From: Methanoculleus sp. MH98A
GTDB taxonomy: Archaea; Halobacteriota; Methanomicrobia; Methanomicrobiales; Methanoculleaceae
DNA length: 34,949 nt
NCBI RefSeq assembly: GCF_000691865.1
Contig: NZ_JMIO01000029.1
Span: forward strand, 1 to 34,949
Direction: 5' to 3'
Shown piece by piece: positions 17,097 to 25,941 of the stretch. A program made the position numbers and the translations under genes. The notes below the pieces were generated by a model. That model was not told where the DNA came from and did not search any database. It saw nothing but the letters and a program-made list of their open reading frames with translations. How positions within the stretch are numbered: the first letter of the stretch is position 1; every line of letters begins with the position of its first letter.

Positions 17097-17665
17097 CAGG
17101 ATTCCCTCCGGTCCATCTCGTTTAAGAGGACGGTGATCGTGTGATCGGCGTGCAGCGACCGCGGCCCGACCGAGTAGCGGGGGTAATCAGCAATCAGGGC
17201 CTCTTCCTCCGCAGTGAAGTTGTGGTGATCCGAGAGGAGATAGTTCTCCGGGAGGTCGGGTGTCCCCCGGATATCTTCCCCCGCCTCGTCGAGCACCGCA
17301 AACGGAATCTCGGAAAGAAGCCGGGCGAGCCCGCCGCGGCGGACGTAAACGCCCGGGGTCGACTCCCTGAACTCGCCCCCGCAGGGGATCGAGAGCGCCT
17401 TCTTGATCAGGGCGGCGCTGCTCCGCTCGTCCGGCGAGAGGTGCCGGACAACGCTACCCCGAAAGAGAACGGTCTTCTCCGGACCGGGCTCCCCGCAGAG
17501 GACGAGGTAGCACTCGACGTCGCGGCGCAGATCGTGAGAGAGGAAGAACGAGGAGTTGACGGAGCGGCAGAGGACGTCCATCCTCCCGCCGCTTCCGGGC
17601 AGATCGTTGAGGCTGAAGGTGCCGCTCGTCACGGCAAGGTGGCCCACGACGGCAAACCGTTTCAT
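17096..17665 (-). CDS. trmY: tRNA pseudouridine-54 N1-methyltransferase TrmY
   Basis: 189 residues, of the SPOUT class (formerly DUF358). It methylates N1 of pseudouridine 54, giving m1-pseudouridine, the archaeal stand-in for ribothymidine 54. [22 protein letters not shown] at the N-terminus, in two parts, is diagnostic. The SAM-binding knot lies in the C-terminal part, around [12 protein letters not shown] and [14 protein letters not shown]. It overlaps srp54 by 4 bases upstream and pus10 by 1 base downstream. Confidence 0.95.
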   Translation of the reverse strand: MKRFAVVGHLAVTSGTFSLNDLPGSGGRMDVLCRSVNSSFFLSHDLRRDVECYLVLCGEPGPEKTVLFRGSVVRHLSPDERSSAALIKKALSIPCGGEFRESTPGVYVRRGGLARLLSEIPFAVLDEAGEDIRGTPDLPENYLLSDHHNFTAEEEALIADYPRYSVGPRSLHADHTITVLLNEMDRRES

Positions 17666-18993
17666 CTACTGGGTCCGCCGAACTTCTTCATCATGCGCTG
17701 CATGTTGAACTTGCCGCCGCCCATGCCCCGCATGCCCTTTAAGGCACGCTGCATGATCTTGTAATACTTGATGAGGTCGCGGACGTCGTCGGGCGTCACG
17801 CCGGCGCCCCGGGCGATCCGCTGGATCCGGGAGCTCCCGATCATCGACGGGTCGTCGAGTTCCGGGGGCGTCATCGAGTCCATGATTACCTTGTAGCGCT
17901 GCATCTTCGTGCTGGTGATGTCGTAGGCGTCGTCCGGGATCTGCATGCCGCCGAGGGGGAGCATGCTCATGATCTGCTTCAAGGGCCCCATCTTGTTCAG
18001 GGCCTCGAGCTGCTTGTACATGTCCCGGAGCGTGAACTTGCCCTTGAGCATGGCGTTGACGTCGAGATCCTCGCCCGAGACCGCTTCCTCCGCCCGCTCG
18101 ACGAGGGCTTTCAAGTCGCCCATCCCGAGCAGCCGGGAGATGAACCCGTCCGGGTCGAACCGCTCGAGGTCGTCGATCGTCTCGCCGCTCCCGATGAAGA
18201 CGATGCCGCTCTGCGTCTCGGCAACCGCCGAGAGCGCACCGCCGCCTTTCGCCGTGCCGTCCATCTTCGTGACCAGGACGCCGTCGATCCCGATCGCCTC
18301 GTGGAACCGGCGTGCCTGCTCGCTCGCCTGCTGGCCGAGCGCCGCGTCGATCACGAGCCACCTGTGCTCGGCATGCGAGATCTCGTTGATGTTGACGATC
18401 TCCTCGATCAGGTTCTCCTCAAGGGCGTGCCGCCCCTGGGTATCGATGATGATGACCTCGTAGAGCTTGCGGTACTTCGGGAGGCCCTCCCGGACGATCT
18501 TGAGTGCATCGGGTTCCTTCGGATCCCCGAAACAGGGGACGCTGATCCGGTCGCAGAGCGTCTTGAGCTGGTCGTAGGCACCCGGCCGGAAGGTGTCGGC
18601 GCAGATCACGCCGACCCGCAGCCCTTTGCGCTGGAAGTAGCGGGCGAGTTTTGCCGTCGTCGTGGTCTTCCCGCTCCCCTGCAATCCCGCCATCAGGATC
18701 GTCTGGGGCTCGAGCGCCACCTCGCCGGGCGTTCCCATCATCCGGACGAGTTCCTGGTAGACGATCCGAAGAACGTGCTCGCGGACACCCATCCCCTTCA
18801 GGGGCTCCTCCTCGAGGGCACGCTGCTTGATCGCCTGGGAGAGGTGCATCACGAGTTTGACGTTGACGTCGGCGGAGAGGAGCGCCCGCTGCAGGTCGCG
18901 CACCAGTTCTTCGACCGCCGCCCGGTCGATCACCGTCTTGCCGGCGAGTTTCTTGACGGCGTCTTTTAAGGATGTGCCGAGGTTATCGAGCAT
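17662..18993 (-). CDS. srp54: Signal recognition particle protein SRP54
   Basis: 443 residues. This GTPase binds 7S RNA and the signal sequence of emerging membrane and secreted proteins. The N domain (1-90) is followed by the G domain with GLQGSGKTT (103-111), [11 protein letters not shown] and [11 protein letters not shown] (242-252). The Met-rich M domain contains [19 protein letters not shown] and a tail [20 protein letters not shown]. Motif G3 reads DTQGR (184-188) rather than the usual DTAGR. It shares one base with the ftsY stop. Confidence 0.96.
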   Translation of the reverse strand: MLDNLGTSLKDAVKKLAGKTVIDRAAVEELVRDLQRALLSADVNVKLVMHLSQAIKQRALEEEPLKGMGVREHVLRIVYQELVRMMGTPGEVALEPQTILMAGLQGSGKTTTTAKLARYFQRKGLRVGVICADTFRPGAYDQLKTLCDRISVPCFGDPKEPDALKIVREGLPKYRKLYEVIIIDTQGRHALEENLIEEIVNINEISHAEHRWLVIDAALGQQASEQARRFHEAIGIDGVLVTKMDGTAKGGGALSAVAETQSGIVFIGSGETIDDLERFDPDGFISRLLGMGDLKALVERAEEAVSGEDLDVNAMLKGKFTLRDMYKQLEALNKMGPLKQIMSMLPLGGMQIPDDAYDITSTKMQRYKVIMDSMTPPELDDPSMIGSSRIQRIARGAGVTPDDVRDLIKYYKIMQRALKGMRGMGGGKFNMQRMMKKFGGPSR

Positions 18994-20072
18994 CAGGATT
19001 CATCTCCCAGAAGTTCGTTCACCACCGTCCGGGGCTCAAACGGCATGATATCGTCGTAGCCCTGGCCGGTTCCGAGGAAAAGGATAGGTTTCCCCACCGT
19101 GTGGGCGACCGATATGGCCGCTCCGCCCTTGGGGTCCATATCCGCCTTCGTCAGGACGACCGCATCGGTGCCGACGGCTTTGTTGAACTCGTCGGCCCGG
19201 ATGACCGCGTCGTTGCCCGCAACCGCCTCGTCGACGTAGACGACGAGATCGGGCTTCATGACCCGTCGGATCTTATCGAGCTGGTTCATGAGGTTCGCCC
19301 GGTTGTGGAACCGGCCGGCCGTGTCGGCGAGGACGACGTCGATGTCGTGCGCTTTTGCATACTGGACGGCATCGAAGAGAACCGCGGAGGGGTCGGCGCC
19401 TGCCTGGTGCTGGATCGTCTTGATCCCGAGGCGGTCGGCGTGTGTCCGTATCTGCTCGATCGCACCCGCACGGAAGGTATCGCCTGCGCCGATAACGACC
19501 GTAAAGCCGTTCTTCTGCAGGTATTGCCCGACCTTTGCGACGGTCGTCGTCTTGCCGGTCCCGTTCACGCCGGTGAAGAGGATCTTCACGGGCCGCTCGT
19601 GCCCTTCGATGAAGTCGCGCAGGTCGAGCCCCTCCCCGAGCACCCCGCAGAGCGCGGAGCGCAGGGTCGATACGACCAGGTCATCGACCGAGGCACCGAT
19701 CTTACGGTGCCTGCCCACGAGGTCGCTTCGCATCCGGGCGATGATCTCGTCCGTGACCGGGAGCGCGACGTCGTTTTCGAGAAGTACCATCTCGAGTTCG
19801 AAGAGCGGCTCCTCGACATCCTTCTCCTGGAGGAGAACCTCCCGCTCCCGGACGAGGACTTTTACCTTCTCAAAAAACGTAGGGCTCTCCCGGCCCTCCT
19901 GCACCGTCTCCTCCGCGGCCGGGGATTCCGGCTGGACGGCGGGTTCCGAAGTCTCCGCTCCCTCCGGCAGCTGTGCAACCGGCGGCTCCTGTTCGGCCCC
20001 GGCAGCCTCCTCGATATTCGAGGCAAATTTGGTCCTGATATTCTGAAGTTTTTTCTTTAAGGAATCAAACAT
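18993..20072 (-). CDS. ftsY: Signal recognition particle receptor FtsY
   Basis: 359 residues. It is the membrane-associated receptor that docks the SRP-ribosome complex. The first 70 residues are an acidic, Glu/Pro-rich A domain after a basic amphipathic start ([15 protein letters not shown]) that may touch the membrane. The NG domain has [36 protein letters not shown] and [12 protein letters not shown]. It overlaps the prefoldin stop by one base and is followed directly by srp54, so receptor and ligand GTPases are co-expressed. Confidence 0.96.
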   Translation of the reverse strand: MFDSLKKKLQNIRTKFASNIEEAAGAEQEPPVAQLPEGAETSEPAVQPESPAAEETVQEGRESPTFFEKVKVLVREREVLLQEKDVEEPLFELEMVLLENDVALPVTDEIIARMRSDLVGRHRKIGASVDDLVVSTLRSALCGVLGEGLDLRDFIEGHERPVKILFTGVNGTGKTTTVAKVGQYLQKNGFTVVIGAGDTFRAGAIEQIRTHADRLGIKTIQHQAGADPSAVLFDAVQYAKAHDIDVVLADTAGRFHNRANLMNQLDKIRRVMKPDLVVYVDEAVAGNDAVIRADEFNKAVGTDAVVLTKADMDPKGGAAISVAHTVGKPILFLGTGQGYDDIMPFEPRTVVNELLGDES

Positions 20073-20530
20073 TATGAACTTCCGCCCTGGCCTGCCTGAG
20101 CCTGCCGGGCCCCCCGATACGCCGCCTCGAGGCGCCGGGAGATCTCCGTTGCCTGACCCTGCAGTTGTTCGACCGAACCCGCGACCTTCTTTGCAAGCGC
20201 CTCAAGCTCGGTTATCCGATCCTCCAGATACTCCACCGCATCCGCGGTGGCCCTCTCGACGGAGACGTCCGCCCCGATGTTCACGAGAACGTGGCCGGCA
20301 TCGAGCACCTTCACCCGGAGGTACGCGCCTCCGCCGATGGGGAGAAGGACGTCTCCGTCCGCATTCTCCTGGATGGCGCGGAGCGTCTCGATGGCGGCGG
20401 CGCCCTCAAGCCGCTGCTGCTCGATCATCGAGAGCTGCTGCGTCATGAGTTCTATCTGCTGCCCGTATTCGTTCAGGTACATCTGGAGGGTCTGTATCTC
20501 GCGAGGATCTGCCTGGTCCACGTCATTCAC
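20072..20530 (-). CDS. pfdA: Prefoldin alpha subunit
   Basis: 152 residues. It forms part of the jellyfish-shaped prefoldin hexamer that hands unfolded proteins to the thermosome. Two long coiled coils (about 10-55 and 100-145) flank the beta hairpins VLLPIGGGAYLRVKVLDAG and VLVNIGADVSVERAT. The frame begins with a GTG at 20530. A second GTG at 20521 has a better spaced GGTGA and may be the real start, giving three residues fewer. The C-terminus ends in a Gln/Gly-rich tail. It overlaps L18Ae by 8 bases. Confidence 0.93.
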   Translation of the reverse strand: MNDVDQADPREIQTLQMYLNEYGQQIELMTQQLSMIEQQRLEGAAAIETLRAIQENADGDVLLPIGGGAYLRVKVLDAGHVLVNIGADVSVERATADAVEYLEDRITELEALAKKVAGSVEQLQGQATEISRRLEAAYRGARQAQAGQGGSS

Positions 20531-20714
20531 CAGCTACTACGTTAACCGATTCGATAGTGATATAACTTCTCTTCAGGCGGTGTTTGCTCCCGATATCGGT
20601 AAGAACCTTCTCTTTTGCCTGGTTCTCGTTCGGGGCGCCGACGACCTTGCGGTACGGCTTCCACTCGTTGTTGATCCTGCACGCGCCTACAACTTCAAAC
20701 GTCTGGTTCTCCAT
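20523..20714 (-). CDS. rpl18a: 50S ribosomal protein L18Ae (LX)
   Basis: 63 residues from the ATG at 20714. The open frame extends to 20738, but the family begins MENQTFEVVGACRI and GGAGTGAT lies just before this ATG. The rest (EWKPYRKVVGAPNENQAKEK, then KHRLKRSYITIESV) matches archaeal LX. It lies between aIF6 and prefoldin alpha, a conserved archaeal order. Confidence 0.95.
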   Translation of the reverse strand: MENQTFEVVGACRINNEWKPYRKVVGAPNENQAKEKVLTDIGSKHRLKRSYITIESVNVVAGE

Positions 20715-20721
20715 GATAGTA

Positions 20722-21384
20722 TCACTCCAAAAACCCAAAGACTTCTTCTATTCGTCCCAGTTCAAACCCGGTCGTGACGGACCCTGCGACATAACCCTTG
20801 CTGTTTGCAAGGAGCCCGGTACCCACGAGACCGCTTCCCATGTTGACCGACCCGAGCCCGATCGGGAGATCGACAACCCGTTCGAGGCTTGCAATCTCCG
20901 TGTCGTTGGCTCTCTGGTGGACAAGGATACCCTTGTTCGTTGCGAATCCGGCCATGCCGATGGTTTTGATGCCGCCGAGCGTTAGCCGGACCACCGGCAC
21001 CTCGAGGAACGACCCGATCTCTTCGGCAACATCGATCTGCATCTCGGGGTGGACGGCGGCAACGTAATCATTTGCGAGAATAACGTTGCCGGCCGCGTTC
21101 ATGGGCCCCTCGAGCAGGAATACGTCCCGGTACTCGCTCAAGGCCGCCAGTTCCTCGTCGGCGGCAAGACCGCTGACGACCAGGCCCTGGCTGTTTCCGG
21201 AAACAAGCGAACCGATGATGCTGCTCCCCTGAATAAAGGTGCTCACGATCTCGACATCGAGTTCCCGTGCGAGGGCCGCGGTGAACTCCGCGGGCGCCCC
21301 GGGGTATACGATCGCTATATCCTCAAACACCCGGGCATAAACGCCGATGTTCGGATCGCCGGCGAGATCGATCGTCCCCGTCAT
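20722..21384 (-). CDS. eif6: Translation initiation factor aIF6
   Basis: 220 residues. It is the anti-association factor that binds the 50S subunit and prevents premature joining to 30S. Five-fold quasi-repeats of the pentein fold are visible: [63 protein letters not shown] and [20 protein letters not shown]. It starts 1 base after L31e ends and is followed by L18Ae. Confidence 0.96.
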   Translation of the reverse strand: MTGTIDLAGDPNIGVYARVFEDIAIVYPGAPAEFTAALARELDVEIVSTFIQGSSIIGSLVSGNSQGLVVSGLAADEELAALSEYRDVFLLEGPMNAAGNVILANDYVAAVHPEMQIDVAEEIGSFLEVPVVRLTLGGIKTIGMAGFATNKGILVHQRANDTEIASLERVVDLPIGLGSVNMGSGLVGTGLLANSKGYVAGSVTTGFELGRIEEVFGFLE

Positions 21385-21385
21385 T

Positions 21386-21649
21386 TCACTCCTCGGCGAG
21401 CTCGGCCTGGACCTGCCCGTCCTCGAACTTCATCGCGCGGACGCGAATCTTTCGCGGTGGCTTGGAACTTCCGTTCTCCCAGACCTTCTCGTTGATGCTC
21501 TTATCGAGTTTGACGTCCTCGCTCTTCATGTGCCGCACGAGAAACGCCCTGATGTCCTTGATCGCGGTGTTGCCCCGCTTCCACCGGGGCGCACGCTTCA
21601 CCTCGCGGAGGGGGATGATATAGATATGCTCCTTCAATGCTTCTGCCAT
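21386..21649 (-). CDS. rpl31e: 50S ribosomal protein L31e
   Basis: 87 residues. [19 protein letters not shown] at the N-terminus and [19 protein letters not shown] are family signatures. It stands between L39e and aIF6, the conserved archaeal order L39e-L31e-aIF6-LX-pfdA. Confidence 0.96.
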   Translation of the reverse strand: MAEALKEHIYIIPLREVKRAPRWKRGNTAIKDIRAFLVRHMKSEDVKLDKSINEKVWENGSSKPPRKIRVRAMKFEDGQVQAELAEE

Positions 21650-21653
21650 AACC

Positions 21654-21806
21654 TTACACCTTCAGGGAACTCCGTCTCCAGTTGCGCCGCTTCGGATGCG
21701 ACGCAACCGCACGGTTGGTCTTGATCATCACCCATGCAGGCACGCGGCGGTTCTGCTCGCATGCCTTTGCCAGCCGGATCTTCCGGCCCTTCATCAATTT
21801 GCTCAT
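21654..21806 (-). CDS. rpl39e: 50S ribosomal protein L39e
   Basis: 50 residues, strongly basic. It starts [20 protein letters not shown] and contains the conserved [11 protein letters not shown]. It lines the peptide exit tunnel. The ATG at 21806 has GAGAGTGA about 5 bases upstream. Four bases separate it from L31e. Confidence 0.95.
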   Translation of the reverse strand: MSKLMKGRKIRLAKACEQNRRVPAWVMIKTNRAVASHPKRRNWRRSSLKV

Positions 21807-21826
21807 AATGTTCACTCTCGTAATAT

Positions 21827-22417
21827 TCAGGTCTCTCTTCTCGCGACCACCAGCGACTGCAGGTGGCGGGAGGGGAAGAACGAAACCGGGTCGATGCCGC
21901 GGGCGCAAAGGGCGCTCCTTATCTCCCCTTCGTAGTCGCCGTTCCCGATGCTGCCGGTCTCCCCGTACCGCACCACGAGCAGGCGTTTTGCGAGACGTTC
22001 CACCTCTGCTTTCCCGTAGCCGAGGAGCGGCCGGACGTAGGAGCAGCCGGCGGTCATCTCCAGGTGCTGGACTTCGGGGCGTTCGAGCCGGGGAACCCGG
22101 TCTTCCCGGCGGGTGCCGTCGCCGACCACCGCATACTCGGTCGCAAGGGTCTCGATCGCCTTCCGGTGGACCATGTCGATTGCGTCGTTGGGGTACCCGC
22201 ACGTTAGCAGCAGGTCGACGGCCTCGGAGAGCAGGTCCTTCCCGAGCACCCTTCTCCTGAAGGGAAGGCCCAGGGCGGCCGCTGCGGCCCGCACTTCCGG
22301 GACCTCGCGGTCGGGATTGAATACGCAGGTATTCAGTTCCACGCCGTAATCGCGCGCGAGCATGATTGCCGCGAGCGCGCTGTCTTTCCCGCCCGAGAAG
22401 AGCACACCTGCTTCCAT
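21827..22417 (-). CDS. PP-loop ATP-pyrophosphatase of unknown substrate
   Basis: 196 residues of the adenine-nucleotide alpha-hydrolase fold. SGGKDS (8-13) is the PP-loop that adenylates a substrate. [12 protein letters not shown] follows as the second strand-helix, and [22 protein letters not shown] resembles the GTR motif of asparagine-synthase/NAD-synthase relatives. The C-terminal [18 protein letters not shown] is unlike ThiI, TtuA/TtcA or the diphthamide synthetase family as I remember them. Relatives are often labelled as alpha hydrolase or asparagine-synthase-like. It shares one base with PDCD5 upstream and sits amid ribosomal proteins, so a role in RNA or translation-factor modification is a reasonable guess, not more. 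Confidence 0.8.
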   Translation of the reverse strand: MEAGVLFSGGKDSALAAIMLARDYGVELNTCVFNPDREVPEVRAAAAALGLPFRRRVLGKDLLSEAVDLLLTCGYPNDAIDMVHRKAIETLATEYAVVGDGTRREDRVPRLERPEVQHLEMTAGCSYVRPLLGYGKAEVERLAKRLLVVRYGETGSIGNGDYEGEIRSALCARGIDPVSFFPSRHLQSLVVARRET

Positions 22418-22755
22418 TATTTCCGCGTAATCTTGAACTCTTTCTTCGACGGCGTCAGCTGGGCCAGCAGGGCCTTCAGCTGCTCGTCGGTGATCCGCTG
22501 CCTGACCCTGCCGCTCTGCGCGAGCATCACCAGTTGCTGCTCGACCGCTTTTGCAAACTCCGGCCGGGTCAACTTGATGGTATTGAGTCTCTCCCTCGCT
22601 TCAGGTTCGAGGATCTCCATGAGCGCGGCACGGACCTGCGCATCGATCTGCTGCTGGCGTGCGGCCTCGTCCTCCATAGCCTGTTGATCCATCGCCTGCC
22701 GCTGCATCTGTTCCATCTTCCGGCGGCGCAGTTCGGCGAGTTCGTCGTCTACCAT
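22417..22755 (-). CDS. DNA-binding protein of the PDCD5 family
   Basis: 112 residues. The N-terminal half is a charged helix ([21 protein letters not shown]). The core triple helix follows, with [20 protein letters not shown] and [19 protein letters not shown]. Archaeal members bind DNA or RNA weakly and travel with S19e, as here; the cellular role is unclear. It starts 19 bases after S19e ends. Confidence 0.94.
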   Translation of the reverse strand: MVDDELAELRRRKMEQMQRQAMDQQAMEDEAARQQQIDAQVRAALMEILEPEARERLNTIKLTRPEFAKAVEQQLVMLAQSGRVRQRITDEQLKALLAQLTPSKKEFKITRK

Positions 22756-22774
22756 CTCTCATACCTCCTGTCGA

Positions 22775-23224
22775 TCAGTATTTCGCAAGGCCCGGGGCGG
22801 CTTTGGCGGCCTCTGATTTCAGGCCGTTTGCAACGTTGTCAAGGAAGGACCTGCCCGCCGGGGTTACCGTGCGGCCAGAACTACCGTGAGCGACGTATCC
22901 GGCCGCTTCGAGCTGCTGGAAGATCTTCCGAACAATCGACCCGCTCCCCCGCTTGAACCGGTTCGGAGCCGAGCCGCGGTCATACTTGCCGCCGTAGGCG
23001 GAGCGCATCCTCTGGATACCGACGGGGCCGTCGATGTAGATCCGCCGGAATACCGCCGCCGTACGCACGTACCACCAGTCGTCATTCTCGGGGGGCATCT
23101 CTTTGTGTACCCCCGTCTTTGCAAAAGCGGCCCACTCGGGGGGCTGGATCTGCGAATTTGTCTTGAGTTCTTCTGCCACCTGCCGGATGAACATATCGGC
23201 AGGGATGTCATATACAGTCGTCAT
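22775..23224 (-). CDS. rps19e: 30S ribosomal protein S19e
   Basis: 149 residues. It has the winged-helix fold typical of S19e: VYDIPADMFIRQVAEELK, then WWYVRTAAVFRRIYIDGPVG and the C-terminal RKIFQQLEAAGYV. It assembles on the head of the small subunit. Its own TATA box is inside the end of the upstream yhbY gene. Confidence 0.97.
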   Translation of the reverse strand: MTTVYDIPADMFIRQVAEELKTNSQIQPPEWAAFAKTGVHKEMPPENDDWWYVRTAAVFRRIYIDGPVGIQRMRSAYGGKYDRGSAPNRFKRGSGSIVRKIFQQLEAAGYVAHGSSGRTVTPAGRSFLDNVANGLKSEAAKAAPGLAKY

Positions 23225-23273
23225 AGATGAACCTCACTCTCGCTAACAGTCTTTACATATTCGTCCAGTGATG

Positions 23274-23284
23274 TTTTATATATT
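23274..23284 (-). promoter_or_regulatory. TATA box for the S19e operon, inside the 3' end of yhbY
   Basis: Minus strand AATATATAAAA is centred 55 bases before the S19e ATG, giving a leader of about 29 bases. It overlaps the last codons and stop of the YhbY gene, so S19e and downstream genes can be transcribed independently of rnp4-yhbY. Confidence 0.65.
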
Positions 23285-23536
23285 TCGAGGATTGTGCCCG
23301 GGCGATCGGTTCCGCCGCTCCGTAAGGACGAGCGTCCGCCCCCGGACCTCGGCCAGAACCGCACCGGCCGACGCCGCTATCTCCTCCGGATCGACCTCGG
23401 TGTTTCTGAGCCACCTCACCTTGACGACCTTCCGGTCCTTGAGCTGCCGCCGGATCTCGTCGATCATGACGTTCGTGATGCCGCGTTTCCCGATCCAGAT
23501 GGTGGGCTTGAGATCCTGGAACGATTCTCTGCTCAT
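23276..23536 (-). CDS. YhbY/CRM-domain RNA-binding protein
   Basis: 86 residues from the ATG at 23536, which overlaps the rnp4 stop as ATGA. The frame stays open upstream, but that part lies antiparallel in codon use and inside rnp4. The CRM fold is shown by PTIWIGKRGITNVMIDEI, with the GKxG RNA-binding loop, then RQLKDRKVVKVRWLRN. Bacterial YhbY binds pre-50S particles, and linkage to RNase P and ribosomal genes supports a similar role here. Confidence 0.92.
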   Translation of the reverse strand: MSRESFQDLKPTIWIGKRGITNVMIDEIRRQLKDRKVVKVRWLRNTEVDPEEIAASAGAVLAEVRGRTLVLTERRNRSPGHNPRNI

Positions 23537-23850
23537 TGCCGGGGCCTCCCAACCGGATACCGTGACCGGTGCCCGCAGGTAAGACAGGTGACGACCACGC
23601 GGCCGCGGTGAACCCTGACCCGGGCGTTCGACCCCGGGACCAGGTAGGTGTAGCACCGGCGGCAGAAACGGCGTTTCAGCGGCCGCTCTATCCGTATCCG
23701 ATGTCGCATCCCGATCTTGCGGGCCAGTTCCACGCACCGGTTGCTCCAGTCGGGGTTTTCCGGGTAGAACTCCGCTGCACGCGCAAAGAGAACGGCGATC
23801 CTCTCGCGAGCGAGTCTCCGGGAGCCTGATTTACGTGTAGTATCTGCCAT
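23533..23850 (-). CDS. rnp4: Ribonuclease P protein component 4 (Rpp21)
   Basis: 105 residues from the ATG at 23850. It pairs with Rpp29 on the RNase P RNA to trim tRNA 5' leaders. The zinc ribbon has Cys63, Cys66, Cys89 and Cys92. The N-terminal helices include RLARERIAVLFARAAEFYPE. A TATA box at 23896-23905 leaves a leader of about 25 bases. It is the first gene of the long minus-strand translation block. Confidence 0.94.
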   Translation of the reverse strand: MADTTRKSGSRRLARERIAVLFARAAEFYPENPDWSNRCVELARKIGMRHRIRIERPLKRRFCRRCYTYLVPGSNARVRVHRGRVVVTCLTCGHRSRYPVGRPRQ

Positions 23851-23895
23851 GGTGCGATCCGTCTCAGTGGTGGGTCTTGAGATTGGAGGCGGGAG

Positions 23896-23905
23896 AATAT
23901 ATAAG
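23896..23905 (-). promoter_or_regulatory. TATA box for rnp4-yhbY
   Basis: Minus strand CTTATATATT is centred about 50 bases before the rnp4 ATG, between purN and rnp4, so purN and the block have separate transcripts. Confidence 0.65.
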
Positions 23906-23921
23906 AGGTTGATGGTCGCGG

Positions 23922-24548
23922 TCAACGGACCCGCACACGCCGGCCGTCGACCTCCAGGCGGCCCTCGCAGAAGAGTTTCACGGCGAGCGGGAGAGCTTCG
24001 TGCTCTTCTGCGAGGATCCGGTCGGCGAGCGCCGTCTCGTCGTCGTCCGGGAGGACCGGCACGCACCGCTGGACGATGATGGGGCCGGTATCCATCCCCT
24101 CGTCGACCAGGTGGACGGTACAGCCCGCGACCTTCACCCCGTACTCGATCGCCTGCCGCTGCGCGTGCAGCCCGGAGAACGCCGGGAGCAGGGCGGGATG
24201 GATGTTCATCATCCGGCCCGAGAACTCGCGGACGATCCCGGCCCCGAGGATCCGCATGTAGCCGGCGAGGACGAAGAGGTCGGCCCGGCAGCCGCGCATC
24301 GCGGATAAAAGCGCCTCCTCGTATGCGGTTCTCGTTGGGAACCGCGCGTAGTCGACGACCGTCACCGGGATGCCGGCGCCTTTCGCCCGCTCTATCGCGT
24401 ACGCCTCCGGGTTGTCGGTGACGAGCCCGACGCAGATCCCCGGGACATCCCCGGCCGCGACGGCGTCGACCACCGCCTGAAAGTTCGATCCTCTCCCCGA
24501 GGCGAGGAACGCAATCCGTTTCTTATCAACAGGTGTCTCTGGACGCAT
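23922..24548 (-). CDS. purN: Phosphoribosylglycinamide formyltransferase
   Basis: 208 residues from the ATG at 24548. The open frame continues far upstream inside the next gene, which is a shadow. It transfers formyl from 10-formyl-tetrahydrofolate to GAR, step three of purine synthesis. FLASGRGSNFQAVVDA (14-29) is the phosphate-binding start. Catalytic residues are Asn115 and His117 in NIHPALLPAF and Asp153 in EGMDTGPI. It lies 17 bases after the CNNM/CorC-type gene. Confidence 0.95.
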   Translation of the reverse strand: MRPETPVDKKRIAFLASGRGSNFQAVVDAVAAGDVPGICVGLVTDNPEAYAIERAKGAGIPVTVVDYARFPTRTAYEEALLSAMRGCRADLFVLAGYMRILGAGIVREFSGRMMNIHPALLPAFSGLHAQRQAIEYGVKVAGCTVHLVDEGMDTGPIIVQRCVPVLPDDDETALADRILAEEHEALPLAVKLFCEGRLEVDGRRVRVR

Positions 24549-24565
24549 ACGTATCGTTGAACTCC

Positions 24566-25846
24566 TTACCGGGCCCCGCCCGGCGCGTTCTGAGGCGCGA
24601 CGATCAGTTTCACCTTGACGATCCGCCGGCCCCGCATCTGCATCACCACCAGCGTGGTGTTGCTCTCCTCGATCTTGACCACCTCGCCGCGGCGGGGGAT
24701 ATGCCCCAGCCGGTCGATGACGAGGCCGCCGATGCTCTCGTAAGCATCCGTCAGCGGGAGGGATAACTCCAGGTCCTCGTTGAGGTGCTCCACCCATGCC
24801 CGCGCATCGACCAGGTAGACGCCGTCCTCGACCTGCTGCACCTCGGGCTCCTCCTCGTCGAACTCGTCCATGATCTCGCCGACCAGTTCCTCGAGCATGT
24901 CTTCGACCGTCACGATCCCGGCAAACGACCCGTACTCGTCGAGGACGACCGCCATGTGCTGCTTCTTCACCTGGAGTTCCTTCAAGAGCTCGTCGATCTT
25001 CTTGCTCTCGGGAACGAAGTAGGGTTCGTACATCAGGTTCCTGATTGTCGCGCTCGTCTGCTGCCGGAAGACCGCCGAGAAGACGTCCTTGACGTTTAAG
25101 AGCCCGATGACGTTGTCGATATGCTCGTGGTAGACCGGGATCCGGGAGAAGCCCGTCTCGTTGAAGATGGAGAGGGCGTTCTCGAGCGTGGATGCGTCCT
25201 CGATCATGACGACGTCCACCCGCGGCGTCATCACCTCGCGAACCGTCGTGTCTCCAAAGCGCAGTACGGAGTAGAGCATGTCCCGCTCTTCCTCCTCGAT
25301 GGTGCCCTCCTCCTCGCCGACGTCGATCCACTCTTTGATCTCCTCCTCGGTGACGACCGGCTCGGTCACGCCGGGCCTGAAGGCGAACTGACGCTTGATG
25401 CGGTCCGCGACCCAGAGCGCCGGGTAGAGCACTCTTGAGAGGTAGAGAATCGGCAGGGCGACAGCGAGCGCCAGTTTCTCGGTTTGCCGGGAGGCGTACA
25501 TCTTCGGCCCGATCTCCCCGAAGACCAGCATCAGGATGACCGTGACCCCGGTTGCTATTCCGATACCGACGTCACCGTAGATAGCGATGGCGATCGCGGT
25601 CGCGAGCGATGCTGCGGCCACGTTGACGATGTTGTTCCCGATCAGGATGGTGATCAGGAGGCCGTCGGTCGATTTCTTCAGCGTATCGAGTGCTTTCGCT
25701 CCTTTTCGACCCTGATTTAAGAGGGCGCGGACTTTCGCCCGGGTTATCGATATGAGGGCGACTTCCGAACTCGAGAAGAAGCCCGAAAGGAGCAGACAAA
25801 CAATGAATAAAATGATCTCTATAGTTAGAAGGTCTACGACTACCAT
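24566..25846 (-). CDS. CNNM/CorC-type membrane protein (DUF21, CBS pair, CorC domain)
   Basis: 426 residues. The DUF21 transmembrane domain with three to four helices (about 7-150) begins IEIILFIVCLLLSGFFSSSEVALISI, in which SGFFSSSE is the family signature. A CBS pair follows (about 200-325), with MTPRVDVVMIEDASTLENAL and the second repeat near MYEPYFVPESKKIDELL. A C-terminal CorC/HlyC domain ends the protein (DGVYLVDARAWVEHLN to EVVKIEESN). Relatives export or sense magnesium or cobalt, with nucleotide binding at the CBS pair. The label hemolysin is historical. The gene upstream is 95 bases away and on the same strand. Confidence 0.93.
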   Translation of the reverse strand: MVVVDLLTIEIILFIVCLLLSGFFSSSEVALISITRAKVRALLNQGRKGAKALDTLKKSTDGLLITILIGNNIVNVAAASLATAIAIAIYGDVGIGIATGVTVILMLVFGEIGPKMYASRQTEKLALAVALPILYLSRVLYPALWVADRIKRQFAFRPGVTEPVVTEEEIKEWIDVGEEEGTIEEEERDMLYSVLRFGDTTVREVMTPRVDVVMIEDASTLENALSIFNETGFSRIPVYHEHIDNVIGLLNVKDVFSAVFRQQTSATIRNLMYEPYFVPESKKIDELLKELQVKKQHMAVVLDEYGSFAGIVTVEDMLEELVGEIMDEFDEEEPEVQQVEDGVYLVDARAWVEHLNEDLELSLPLTDAYESIGGLVIDRLGHIPRRGEVVKIEESNTTLVVMQMRGRRIVKVKLIVAPQNAPGGAR

Positions 25847-25941
25847 TTACTCCACGCCGCATCAAGCGGCAGCATCCGGTATTGATTGATTGCCGGGATT
25901 TTATGAATTATGTCGCGGGCAGATGTAATAAAACCAGCGCT

